Positions 33,813 through 49,577 of a DNA stretch of 64,000 nt are shown piece by piece. Both the position numbers and the translations under genes were made by a program. The stretch is taken from NCBI GenBank assembly GCA_047600805.1, contig JASGKG010000001.1, positions 3,038,001 to 3,102,000 of the forward strand. The letters run 5' to 3'. Below the pieces are notes generated by a model. The model had not been told where the DNA came from, did not search any database, and worked only from the letters and a program-made list of their open reading frames with translations. How positions within the stretch are numbered: the first letter of the stretch is position 1; each line of letters begins with the position of its first letter. The DNA comes from JADKHC01 sp047600805 (GTDB lineage Bacteria > Verrucomicrobiota > Verrucomicrobiia > Opitutales > Opitutaceae).

Positions 33813-36008
33813 TTAGGTACGAGCCGGAGCCTTCGAGGAGGACTCGACGATCTTGGCGAGGAGGGAATTTGGAACTTGTTCGAAGTGCGACGGCGTGATG
33901 CCAGCGCTGGCACGGCCCTTTGAAAGCGAGCGAATATCGGTCACGTAGCCGAACAACATTTCAAGCGGAACGGAAGCGTTGATGATGCAAGCACCACCCT
34001 TGTTCTCGATGCCGTTGATCGTGCCACGGCGACGGTTGATGTCACCCATGAGGTCGCCTTGGTATTCTTCCGGAGTCGTGACTTCGACGCCCATGATGGG
34101 CTCGAGCAAGATCGGATTGGCCTTCTTCATCGCTTCCTTGAAAGCGAAAATACCAGCCATCTTAAACGCGAGTTCGGACGAGTCGACTTCGTGGAAGGAA
34201 CCGTCGACGATGCGAACCTTAACGTCGACCACCGGATAACCAGCAACACAACCGTTGTTCGAGCCTTCGTTGATACCGTCGATCGAGGGCTTGATGAATT
34301 CCTTCGGAATGACACCGCCAACGATTTCGTTGATGACTTCGACGCCTTTGCCCTTTTCGTTTGGTTCGATCTTAACAACCACGTGGCCGTACTGACCTTT
34401 ACCACCGGACTGGCGGATGAATTTACCTTCGCCGTCGGCCGCCTTGGTGACGGTTTCACGATAAGCGATCTGCGGCTTGCCTGCGGTGGCTTCGACCTTG
34501 AATTCGCGCTTCATGCGATCGCGAATGATGTCGAGGTGGAGCTCACCCATCCCGGCGAGAATGGTTTGGCCTGTGTCCGGATCGGTCTTGACGCGGAGAG
34601 TCGGGTCTTCAGCCACGAGGCGTTGGAGCGCCGTGCCCATCTTTTCCTGGTCGCCCTTCGAGTTAGGCTCGATGGACATCGAGATAACGGGCTCCGGGAA
34701 GGATGGTGGCTCTAGACGGATGTCGAAATCTTCGTCGCAGAGAGTGTCACCGGTGATCACGTCTTTAATGCCGACGAGAGCACAGATATCACCCGAGTAA
34801 GCGATTTCGATTTCCTCGCGATCGATGGCACGCATCAGCACCAAACGGCTGAGACGCTCCGAACGACGAGTACGGGGATTGTAGAGCGACATGCCCTTCT
34901 TGATGGTACCGGTGTAAACACGGTAGAACACCAGACGGCCGACGAAGGGATCGTTCCAAAGCTTGAATGCGAGGCCGGCGAGCTTGGCGGTGTCGCTAAC
35001 CACGGCTTCCACTTCCTTGCCATCGCTGTCCTGCCCCTTCATGGGAGGAACGTCGATTGGGCTCGGGAGGTAATTGACGACGCAGTCGAGAAGACGCTGA
35101 ACGCCCTTCTTTTTGAAAGCCGAACCAGGGATAACACCCGTAAACTTGAGCGAGATCGTCGCCTTACGGACGCCAAGCATGAGCTCTTCGACCGAGATCT
35201 CTTCGCCGCCCAAGTACTTTTCAGCGATCACATCGTCGAAATCGGAAACGGCTTCGATGAGCTTGTCGCGGTACTCTTTGGCTTGGGCAGCCATGTTTTC
35301 CGGAATCGGCATCGTCTTGGGCTTCATACCCAGCACGTCGGTCGGATCTTCGTCGAACGAGTAAGCGACGTTCTGCACGAGATCAACCACCCCTGAGAAG
35401 TAATCTTCCTTACCGATCGGAATGAAAAGGGGGTGCGCGTTGGCCTTGAGCTTCTCGCGCATTTCAGAGATCGCGCGGAAGAAGTCGGCACCCACACGGT
35501 CCATCTTGTTGATGAACGCAAGGCGTGGAACGCGGTATTTGTTGGCTTGGCGCCAAACAGTTTCGGACTGCGGCTGAACACCGGCGACAGCGCAGAAAAC
35601 GGCGACAGCGCCGTCGAGAACGCGAAGCGAGCGTTCGACTTCCGCGGTGAAGTCCACGTGTCCAGGAGTATCAATAATGTTGATACGTTGCTTGATGCCC
35701 TTCCACGGCCCACAGGACGCGTTCCAAGCACAGGAAATAGCGGCCGCGGTAATCGTGATGCCACGCTCGCGCTCTTGTTCCATCCAGTCGGTTACGGTCG
35801 TGCCTTCGTGCACTTCGCCCATCTTGTGGACGGCGCCGGAGTAGAAGAGAATACGCTCGGTGCAGGTGGTCTTGCCGGCGTCGATGTGCGCGGCGATACC
35901 AATATTGCGCGTCCATTCGAGCGGGAACGGACGGTCTTTGGAGTTAACCTTGGAAACCTTGGCCTTGTCGGTAACGACAGTAATAGTAGGTGTAGCGGCG
36001 TCGGACAT
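33813..36008 (-). CDS. fusA: elongation factor G
   Basis: GTPase that drives ribosome translocation. It has 731 residues, about 25 more than E. coli, with an N-terminal extension (MSDAATPTITVVTDKAKVSK) before NIGIAAHIDAGKTTCTERIL. G-domain motifs are AHIDAGKTT, DTPGHVDFTAEVERSLRVLD and FINKMDRVGADF. Domain IV carries GGVIPKEFIKPSIDGI and the C-terminal domain GVEVTTPEEYQGDLMGDINR. It lies 24 bases after rpsG. Confidence 0.98.
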   Translation of the reverse strand: MSDAATPTITVVTDKAKVSKVNSKDRPFPLEWTRNIGIAAHIDAGKTTCTERILFYSGAVHKMGEVHEGTTVTDWMEQERERGITITAAAISCAWNASCGPWKGIKQRINIIDTPGHVDFTAEVERSLRVLDGAVAVFCAVAGVQPQSETVWRQANKYRVPRLAFINKMDRVGADFFRAISEMREKLKANAHPLFIPIGKEDYFSGVVDLVQNVAYSFDEDPTDVLGMKPKTMPIPENMAAQAKEYRDKLIEAVSDFDDVIAEKYLGGEEISVEELMLGVRKATISLKFTGVIPGSAFKKKGVQRLLDCVVNYLPSPIDVPPMKGQDSDGKEVEAVVSDTAKLAGLAFKLWNDPFVGRLVFYRVYTGTIKKGMSLYNPRTRRSERLSRLVLMRAIDREEIEIAYSGDICALVGIKDVITGDTLCDEDFDIRLEPPSFPEPVISMSIEPNSKGDQEKMGTALQRLVAEDPTLRVKTDPDTGQTILAGMGELHLDIIRDRMKREFKVEATAGKPQIAYRETVTKAADGEGKFIRQSGGKGQYGHVVVKIEPNEKGKGVEVINEIVGGVIPKEFIKPSIDGINEGSNNGCVAGYPVVDVKVRIVDGSFHEVDSSELAFKMAGIFAFKEAMKKANPILLEPIMGVEVTTPEEYQGDLMGDINRRRGTINGIENKGGACIINASVPLEMLFGYVTDIRSLSKGRASAGITPSHFEQVPNSLLAKIVESSSKAPART

Positions 36009-36032
36009 GTTCTTTTGGACCGGCGTTGAGGG

Positions 36033-36506
36033 TTACCAGCGGAGATGAGCGAAGGCGCGATTGGCCTGGGCCATCTTGTGGGTGTCTTCCTTCTTCTTAA
36101 CGACGGTGCCCGTATTGTTGTAGGCGTCGACGATTTCGGCAGCGAGAGCTTCGCGCATCGGCACGCCCTTCCGGGAACCAGCCGCGTCAACGATCCAACG
36201 AAGAGCAAGGCTCTCCTGACGCTCATATGAAATTTCTACCGGAACCTGATAAGTCGCACCACCGACACGGCGGCTCTTGACCTCAAGGCGCGGACGGGCG
36301 TTTTCCAACGCACCAATCAAAAGATCCACAGGATCTCCCTTGCCCAGCTTCTCAGAAACCTTTTCGAAGGCACCGTAGACGATGCGTTGGGCAAGGTTCT
36401 TCTTGCCGCTCTTCATGATGACATTGACGAGGTGCGCTACGAGTGGGCTGTTGTAGCGGATGTCCGGAATGACTTGACGTTTTTCGGCTCTGTGGCGGCG
36501 TGACAT
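36033..36506 (-). CDS. rpsG: 30S ribosomal protein S7
   Basis: Head assembly initiator and tRNA contact at the E site. It has 157 residues. MSRRHRAEKRQVIPDIRYNS, VNVIMKSGKKNLAQRIVYGA, GGATYQVPVEIS and the end KMAQANRAFAHLRW are typical. It lies 29 bases after rpsL. Confidence 0.99.
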   Translation of the reverse strand: MSRRHRAEKRQVIPDIRYNSPLVAHLVNVIMKSGKKNLAQRIVYGAFEKVSEKLGKGDPVDLLIGALENARPRLEVKSRRVGGATYQVPVEISYERQESLALRWIVDAAGSRKGVPMREALAAEIVDAYNNTGTVVKKKEDTHKMAQANRAFAHLRW

Positions 36507-36535
36507 GACGAAATAGGATTAGTTAAAAAGAACGG

Positions 36536-36916
36536 TTATTTGGCGGCCTTCGGACGTTTGACACCGTATTTGGAACGGCTGCGGCGACGTTTCTCAACGC
36601 CGGTGGCATCGAGCGTACCACGAACGATGTGGTAACGAACGCCAGGAAGATCCTTAACACGACCACCGCGAACGAGAACGATCGAGTGTTCCTGAAGGTT
36701 GTGACCTTCGTCAGGAATGTAGGAAATCACCTCGTTGCCATTCGTGAGGCGAACCTTCGCAACCTTACGGATAGCGGAGTTCGGCTTCTTGGGCGTGCGG
36801 GTCATAACCTGCACGCACACGCCACGGCGGAAAGGGTTGCCAGCCAAGGCCGGAGACTTCGACTTGGCGGTCACCTTGCGGCGGCCTTTGCGAACGAGTT
36901 GATTGATGGTCGGCAT
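36536..36916 (-). CDS. rpsL: 30S ribosomal protein S12
   Basis: Decoding-centre protein that sets translational accuracy. It has 126 residues from ATG 36916 (MPTINQLVRKGRRKV); the longer open frame to 37054 lies in the promoter region. The streptomycin-relevant lysines are wild-type in TPKKPNSAIRKVAKVRL and GGRVKDLPGVRYHIVRG. First gene after the 1.17-kb gap, so it starts the long str-S10-spc-alpha transcript. Confidence 0.98.
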   Translation of the reverse strand: MPTINQLVRKGRRKVTAKSKSPALAGNPFRRGVCVQVMTRTPKKPNSAIRKVAKVRLTNGNEVISYIPDEGHNLQEHSIVLVRGGRVKDLPGVRYHIVRGTLDATGVEKRRRSRSKYGVKRPKAAK

Positions 36917-36951
36917 ATCTGAAAAGGGTCTGAAATGAGGAAAAGACGCGA

Positions 36952-36979
36952 AAAGTACCAGCCGCCAAATTGTCGGCAA
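36952..36979 (-). promoter_or_regulatory. candidate sigma-70 promoter of rpsL
   Basis: On the minus strand TTGCCG (36979-36974), 16 bases, then TACTTT (36957-36952). Transcription would start near 36945, giving a leader of about 30 bases before the rpsL ATG at 36916. It is judged only from box similarity and position. Confidence 0.35.
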
Positions 36980-37857
36980 GCACTTTTTCGAGAAAAGTAA
37001 ACTACGGGAAGATTCGACGTTGGTTATCGCGGATCTTCGGAAGAAAAGCGCCATCTACCCAAGGGAGACAACGCGCAATAACTGAGGAAAAATAGGGAGG
37101 GTCAGAAGACCACAGGCCCCGCAATGAATGCAAGCCCAATCCCGCATCGCGCGCGCTGGCGACGCATGGCATTAGGTTAATGCAGACTAAACACAGGGAT
37201 ACAGCCTCCCAAGACGGGCGAATCCGAATCGTCATCCACTATGGAAAATACTGCTTGAGCGCCGCGAATCTTCTCCCTCGCAAATGATGGAGACCGAACG
37301 ACAAAACACCTAACCTATATAAAAAACAAAAGGGACCTATGGGCCTCGATTTGGAATTAGATGTACGAAAACGAATCCAGCGACCATTAGATCATTCTGA
37401 TGATTCCAGCCAGGAGAATCTATCGATAGATACTAAACCGATCCGGCGAAATCATACCGATTTTTAGTTATACCGAATGGTTTAACTGCACCGTACCCGG
37501 CAAAAACTCCACGCTCAGTTCAACAATCTTGATCGCTGCAAAAACATGGTGAGCGCGCGAGCGCACGGGTACGAAGATCCCATGGTAAGCGCGTCAAAGC
37601 CGTTGCGGCCAGCCACCACCGGACCCTTTTGAGGGCCAGCCGAAGAGCGTTCGTGGCCCAAAGCCCCTGATGTTTCACTCCGGATTCAAGTTATGTTTAG
37701 CGGCACAGGCGGGAACGACGTAGACACCCGTGAGACGTGGACCGCATATTTTCGGCAAAGAATCGGCTGGCAAAATCGCTACCTCGTAATCTGCACAATT
37801 AAAAACGTCAGAAAGTCGATACCCCAGAACCCAATCACCCATCGCGCGTTAAGCATC

Positions 37858-37889
37858 AAAAAAAATCGCCCGGCACGAGGCCGGGCGAT
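37858..37889 (-). terminator. second intrinsic terminator downstream of rpoC
   Basis: ATCGCCCGGC (37865-37874) and GCCGGGCGAT (37880-37889) form a perfect 10-bp stem with a 5-base loop, followed on the minus strand by eight T. It is 142 bases beyond the first rpoC terminator with no gene between, so it is either a backup or the end of a small RNA. Confidence 0.88.
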
Positions 37890-38030
37890 TAAACCGAACG
37901 GAGCTAAGCTCTACGTTGCGGTTTTTGGCGGGAGGGAATTAAAGACTCGCCTTTTGAAGAGAAATTGCAAGCCGAAATTCTACCCTTTCGAGGCACGCCT
38001 CAGAAGTTTCTTACAGTCCACTTTTTCCAC

Positions 38031-38065
38031 AAAAACAAAAAGCCGTGGGTAAGAAACCCACGGCT
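38031..38065 (-). terminator. intrinsic terminator of the rpoBC transcript
   Basis: AGCCGTGGGT (38041-38050) pairs with ACCCACGGCT (38056-38065), 10 bp around a 5-base loop, and the minus strand continues TTTTGTTTTTG. It lies 24 bases past the rpoC stop. Confidence 0.93.
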
Positions 38066-38089
38066 CGCAATAAATAGACTGATCTCAGA

Positions 38090-42250
<4,161 letters not shown>

Positions 42251-42300
42251 TTAGATAATTCCCTGATTTTTATTTTTAAAGGGTTCGCGCGGCGGGCTGA

Positions 42301-46077
<3,777 letters not shown>

Positions 46078-46194
46078 GGGTTTTCCCGGTTAAATGAGTG
46101 AATACAAAGCGCGTGTGCGCAGAAAAAATTCAGCCGTGATGCTGTGGTTGGGCGTGGTCAGCACAGGCTGAGATATCAAACAAAGAACAAATTT

Positions 46195-46237
46195 GAAAAA
46201 AGGCAAAGGACAGGCCGCGCTGAAACACGGCCTGTCC
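46195..46237 (-). terminator. attenuator-type terminator between rplL and rpoB
   Basis: GGACAGGCCG (46208-46217) and CGGCCTGTCC (46228-46237) form a perfect 10-bp stem with a 10-base loop, followed on the minus strand by TTTGCCTTTTTTC. It lies 41 bases past rplL and 118 before rpoB. Partial termination here would give more L7/L12 than polymerase subunits, as known for the E. coli rplJL-rpoBC operon. Confidence 0.8.
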
Positions 46238-46277
46238 CGAAAGGTTTGAACGTTTTGCGATGTTGATCGCCAAGCTG

Positions 46278-46664
46278 TTACTTGAGTTCGACCTTGGCGC
46301 CAGCAGCCTCGAGCTTCTTCTTGATCTCTTCGGCTTCGGCTTTCGGAGCGTTCTCCTTGACGGGCTTCGGAGCGCCTTCGACGAGGTCTTTGGCTTCCTT
46401 GAGGCCCAAGCCGGTGATGGCGCGGACTTCCTTGATGACGCCGATTTTGTTAGCGCCGCTCTCCTTGAGGATAACGGTGAACTCGGTCTGCGCTTCGGCA
46501 GCGGGAGCTGCGCCAGCGGCGGCAGCGCCAGGAGCGGCAACGGCGACGGCAGCGGCGGCGGAAACGCCCCACTTGCCTTCGAGGTCTTTAACAAGGGCGG
46601 CGAGATCGATAACCGATTGGCTGGAGAGCCACTCGATGACTTGGTCTTTGGTGATGGTGCTCAT
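46278..46664 (-). CDS. rplL: 50S ribosomal protein L7/L12
   Basis: Stalk protein present in several copies per ribosome; it recruits translation GTPases. It has 128 residues. The N-terminal dimerisation part (MSTITKDQVIEWLSSQSV) is followed by an Ala-rich hinge (AAPGAAAAGAAPAAEA). The C-terminal domain includes IGVIKEVRAITGLGLKEAKD and VEGAPKPVKE. A strong AAGGAGAA lies before the ATG. Confidence 0.99.
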   Translation of the reverse strand: MSTITKDQVIEWLSSQSVIDLAALVKDLEGKWGVSAAAAVAVAAPGAAAAGAAPAAEAQTEFTVILKESGANKIGVIKEVRAITGLGLKEAKDLVEGAPKPVKENAPKAEAEEIKKKLEAAGAKVELK

Positions 46665-46808
46665 GATATTCTCCTTGAGGTGGCTAGCGGTTTCGGGAGT
46701 GAAACGCGTTTAAAAGACGTATCTTCTAGTCGGCCTCGGTGGATTGTTGGCTTCGGAAGCGCAGCACATAGACCGCGATTCCAAAAATGTTTATTGGTTT
46801 TAAGTTGG

Positions 46809-47300
46809 TTAGGCAGCGGGAGCGGGTTGCTCTTTCTTGACCTTGGCGTCGAGGACGCGGACGAAGGCGGCGGCGTTCTGCGAGAACAGGCCGAGCAACT
46901 GCGAACGGAGGGCTTCCATCGAGGGAAGGTCGGCCATCTTGGAAAGATCAGCGGCGCTGATCGTCTTCTTTTCGATGACGCCAATCTTCACTTCGAGCTT
47001 CTGCTTTTCCTCCATGAATTTCTTCAGGATTTTGGCAACGCCTGCAGGATTCTTACCACCCACAACGACGGCGGTCGGACCAGTCAGCGTGCCAAGGTCG
47101 GGCAGGCCGAGGGCCTTGGCGGCGACACGGAACGAGCTGTTCTTGACGACGTGGAACTCGGCCTTTTCAGCAGCGAGTTTGTTGCGGAGGTCGGCAACGT
47201 CAGAAACGGTGACCTTGGAAAAGTTCGCCAGAATGACGTAGTCGGACTTTTTGAGGTGGGTCTCGACCTCAGCGATCAGATATTGTTTTTCGGCTCTCAT
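46809..47300 (-). CDS. rplJ: 50S ribosomal protein L10
   Basis: Anchors the L7/L12 stalk. It has 163 residues, MRAEKQYLIAEVETHLKKSD, then AALGLPDLGTLTGPTAVVVG-like segment (LPDLGTLTGPTAVVVGG), and the helical end binding L12. It is separated from rplL by 144 bases, a usual place for L10-L12 autoregulation, but I see no convincing structure there. Confidence 0.97.
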   Translation of the reverse strand: MRAEKQYLIAEVETHLKKSDYVILANFSKVTVSDVADLRNKLAAEKAEFHVVKNSSFRVAAKALGLPDLGTLTGPTAVVVGGKNPAGVAKILKKFMEEKQKLEVKIGVIEKKTISAADLSKMADLPSMEALRSQLLGLFSQNAAAFVRVLDAKVKKEQPAPAA

Positions 47301-47312
47301 GGTCTGGGTCGG

Positions 47313-48011
47313 TTAGGCTTTGTTGTATTCGCCAGCACCAATGTGCACAGCCGGGCTCTGGCTGGACGAGATGGCGATGGTCTTGATGTAAATGCCGCCC
47401 TTGAAAGAGGCGGGCTTTGCCTTGGCGATCGCGTCGATCACAGCGGCAGCGTTTTCGATAATCTGCGCAGACGTGAAGGAGCGTTTACCCACGCCGACGC
47501 CGATGTTGGCGGTCTTGTCCATCTTAAACTCCACGCGGCCGGCCTTGACGGCCTTAATGCCAGCAGGAATGTCGTCGGTCACGGTGCCGGACTTTGGGTT
47601 CGGCATGAGGCCTTTGGGACCGAGCACGCGAGCGAGCGTACGAACGGTCTTCATGGCTTCGGTCGTCGCGATAGCGACGTCGAAATCGAGCCAGCCTTCG
47701 TTGATCTTCGCCATCATATCTTGCAGACCGGCGAAATCAGCGCCCGCGTCCAGCGCGGCCTTGGCGTTGTCGGTGAAAACGAGGACGCGAACCTTCTTAC
47801 CCGAACCATTCGGGAGAGGCGTCGTGCCACGCACGTTTTGGTCGCCGGAAGCAGCGTCCACGCCGAGCTTGAAGGAAAGCTCGACGGTCTCGTCGAACTT
47901 GGCCTTCGGGAACTTGGCGAGGATATCAACGGCTTCCTGAAGCGGATATTCCTTGGTGAGATCAGCGACCTGAACGGCGCTGCGGTAACGTTTACTAGCT
48001 TTGGTTGGCAT
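47313..48011 (-). CDS. rplA: 50S ribosomal protein L1
   Basis: Forms the L1 stalk that moves deacylated tRNA out. It has 232 residues. MPTKASKRYRSAVQ, FDETVELSFKLGVDAASGDQ, VRTLARVLGPKGLMPNPKSG and GRVEFKMDKTANIGVGVGK are diagnostic. It lies 12 bases before rplJ and 97 after rplK. Confidence 0.99.
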   Translation of the reverse strand: MPTKASKRYRSAVQVADLTKEYPLQEAVDILAKFPKAKFDETVELSFKLGVDAASGDQNVRGTTPLPNGSGKKVRVLVFTDNAKAALDAGADFAGLQDMMAKINEGWLDFDVAIATTEAMKTVRTLARVLGPKGLMPNPKSGTVTDDIPAGIKAVKAGRVEFKMDKTANIGVGVGKRSFTSAQIIENAAAVIDAIAKAKPASFKGGIYIKTIAISSSQSPAVHIGAGEYNKA

Positions 48012-48075
48012 TTATTGACTCCTTGCGGTGCGAACGTCTCCAGAGAGACTCCCGCGGTGAGCGGATGTTGAAAAC

Positions 48076-48100
48076 GGGCCGACGACGGAGCCGACGGCCC
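48076..48100 (-). promoter_or_regulatory. hairpin between rplK and rplA
   Basis: On the minus strand GGGCCG and CGGCCC flank 13 bases and are followed by GTTTTC. It lies 8 bases past the rplK stop. It may lower read-through to rplA or be part of an L1 feedback site; the sequence alone does not decide. Confidence 0.3.
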
Positions 48101-48108
48101 AAAGTGTT

Positions 48109-48534
48109 TTAGTCGACGACCTCGATGCCCATGTTGCGGGCAGTGCCGGCGATGATCTTGATACCAGCGGCCTCGTCCTTGGCGTTGAGGTCCTTGATCT
48201 TGATCTTGTAGATCTCGGCGAGCTGCTTCTTGGTGACCTTGCCGACCTTATCGAGGTTGGGCTTGGCCGAGCCGGAAGCGATGTTGGCGGCCTTCTTGAG
48301 GAGGACCGAAGCCGGAGGCGACTTTAGGATGAAAGTGAAGCTCTTGTCGGAAAAGACCGTGATGACCACGGGCAAAATCATGCCCTGTTGATCTTTGGTC
48401 CTGGCGTTGAATTCTTTACAGAACGCCATGATGTTGACGCCTTGAGCGCCGAGTGCGGGACCGACCGGAGGAGCGGGATTGGCGGCGCCAGCGGGAAGCT
48501 GGAGTCGGATATAACCTTGGATCTTCTTAGCCAT
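48109..48534 (-). CDS. rplK: 50S ribosomal protein L11
   Basis: GTPase-centre protein and target of thiostrepton. It has 141 residues. IQGYIRLQLPAGAANPAPPV, GPALGAQGVNIMAFCKEFNA, PPASVLLKKAANIASGSAKP and AGTARNMGIEV are typical. It follows nusG by 69 bases. Confidence 0.99.
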   Translation of the reverse strand: MAKKIQGYIRLQLPAGAANPAPPVGPALGAQGVNIMAFCKEFNARTKDQQGMILPVVITVFSDKSFTFILKSPPASVLLKKAANIASGSAKPNLDKVGKVTKKQLAEIYKIKIKDLNAKDEAAGIKIIAGTARNMGIEVVD

Positions 48535-48603
48535 GATATTAAGGGTGGCGGGTGATTAGACGTATGTGAGGGCGAACGTCGGCGGTTGCAAAGAGGCTTC
48601 GCG

Positions 48604-49182
48604 TCAGTCGGTGATGCGTTGCACCTGCCAGTATTCGAGCTCGACCGGGGTGAACCGGCCGAAAATGGAAACAGAAATTTTGAGTTTGCCGCGGGTTGGA
48701 TCGATTTCGTCGATGCGGCCGGTGAGGTTGGCAAAAGCGCCGTCGGTGATCTTAACTTCTTCACCTACTTCGTATTGGACCTTCGGTACTTCTTTGCCGG
48801 AAGCCGCTTCTATACGGGAGCGAATTTCATCGATCTCGGACTGGCGGAGGGCCGCGGGGTTATCGCCGCCGACAAAGCCGATCACGCCAGCCACTTCCTT
48901 GACGAAGTACCACGGCTTGTTGATGACCTTCTTGTCCTCGCCGTACAGCTTCATCTGAATGAAAACGTAGCCCGGGTAGAGCTTGCGAGTCTTCGTGGTC
49001 TTTTTGCCGCCTTTGACTTCGGATACAACCTCAGTCGGAAGAAGGATTTCGAAAATATAATCTTCGAGCTCTTCCTGCTTCTTAAACTTCTCGATGTAGA
49101 GCTTAACTTTGTTCTCCTGACCGGAGAGCGTGTGGACGGCGAACCACTGGGCGTCGGCGGGAGCTGTCGTTTGGGCGGACAT
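48604..49182 (-). CDS. nusG: transcription termination/antitermination factor NusG
   Basis: Binds the RNA polymerase clamp and couples transcription to the ribosome through S10 or to Rho. It has 192 residues. The NGN domain has QWFAVHTLSGQENKVKLYIE and RKLYPGYVFIQMKLYG. After a linker, the C-terminal KOW domain has GEEVKITDGAFANLTGRIDE. It lies 9 bases after secE, the usual pairing. Confidence 0.98.
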   Translation of the reverse strand: MSAQTTAPADAQWFAVHTLSGQENKVKLYIEKFKKQEELEDYIFEILLPTEVVSEVKGGKKTTKTRKLYPGYVFIQMKLYGEDKKVINKPWYFVKEVAGVIGFVGGDNPAALRQSEIDEIRSRIEAASGKEVPKVQYEVGEEVKITDGAFANLTGRIDEIDPTRGKLKISVSIFGRFTPVELEYWQVQRITD

Positions 49183-49191
49183 GGGTTGTGA

Positions 49192-49407
49192 TTAGCTAGC
49201 CAGCTTGGAGACGATGCCGGTGAAAAGATCGACGACTTGGTAGAGAGCGAAGTCGGTGATGCTCGTGAAAAGACCGAGGATAACGGCGGCCACGATGACC
49301 ACGATCGTCGAATCACGCAGCTCTTGGCGAGTCGGCCAGGTGGCCTTCTTCAGTTCATCGACCATTTCGCCGAAGAAAATACGGGTGCTGCGGAAGGGGT
49401 TTTTCAT
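49192..49407 (-). CDS. secE: preprotein translocase subunit SecE
   Basis: Clamp subunit of SecYEG. The 71-residue single-span form starts at ATG 49407 (MKNPFRSTRIFF). A longer frame would run into tRNA-Trp and is rejected. The amphipathic helix GEMVDELKKATWPTRQELRD is diagnostic, followed by one membrane segment (TIVVIVAAVILGLFTSITDF). It lies between tRNA-Trp and nusG. Confidence 0.97.
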   Translation of the reverse strand: MKNPFRSTRIFFGEMVDELKKATWPTRQELRDSTIVVIVAAVILGLFTSITDFALYQVVDLFTGIVSKLAS

Positions 49408-49419
49408 GAGAGGGAAAAC

Positions 49420-49495
49420 TGGCAGGCGCGGAGGGAATCGAACCCCCAACCAACGGTTTTGGAGACCGCTACTCTACCAATTGAGCTACACGCCT
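49420..49495 (-). tRNA. tRNA-Trp (anticodon CCA)
   Basis: A cloverleaf folds by eye: acceptor AGGCGTG with CGCGCCT (one G-T pair), D arm GCTC...GAGT, anticodon loop CTCCAAA with CCA at plus-strand 49460-49462, and T loop GGTTCGATTCC. Discriminator G and an encoded CCA end at 49420. It lies between tuf and secE, a common place. Confidence 0.97.
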
Positions 49496-49523
49496 GTGGA
49501 ATAAATGGTTTTTAGACGACGCA

Positions 49524-49551
49524 GCCGAGGCCCCTAAAACGAGGCCTCGGC
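49524..49551 (-). other. hairpin between tuf and tRNA-Trp
   Basis: GCCGAGGCC (49524-49532) and GGCCTCGGC (49543-49551) form a perfect 9-bp stem. The downstream minus-strand sequence is not T-rich (TGCGTCG). It is better seen as an attenuating or RNA-processing structure than as a full terminator. Confidence 0.5.
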
Positions 49552-49577
49552 GGTCGGAATTGAATAATGTTACGACC

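Larger units (their letters stand above)
36917..38089. other. 1.17-kb stretch without a convincing gene between rpoC and rpsL
   Basis: Visibly richer in A/T than its surroundings. It holds two minus-strand terminators (37858-37889, 38031-38065) and a candidate rpsL promoter (36952-36979). A 42-codon plus-strand frame at 37339-37467 has AGGGA close before its ATG; nothing else supports it. A 77-codon minus-strand frame at 37002-37235 and a 119-codon plus-strand frame at 37693-38052 look spurious; the latter crosses both terminators. The 140 bases between the terminators could encode a small RNA. Confidence 0.6.

Noticed and set aside
37002..37235. 77-codon minus-strand frame upstream of rpsL
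   Set aside because: It occupies the expected leader and promoter region, lacks a ribosome-binding site, and its hydrophobic part is not a clear signal peptide.
37693..38052. 119-codon plus-strand frame in the rpoC-rpsL gap
   Set aside because: It runs through both strong minus-strand terminator hairpins, has no ribosome-binding site and shows no protein-like pattern.
46260..48071. 603-codon plus-strand frame opposite rplL, rplJ and rplA
   Set aside because: It spans three real genes and their gaps on the other strand and has no family features.
49408..49449. Longer secE start
   Set aside because: It would overlap the mature tRNA-Trp; the ATG at 49407 gives the normal SecE N-terminus.
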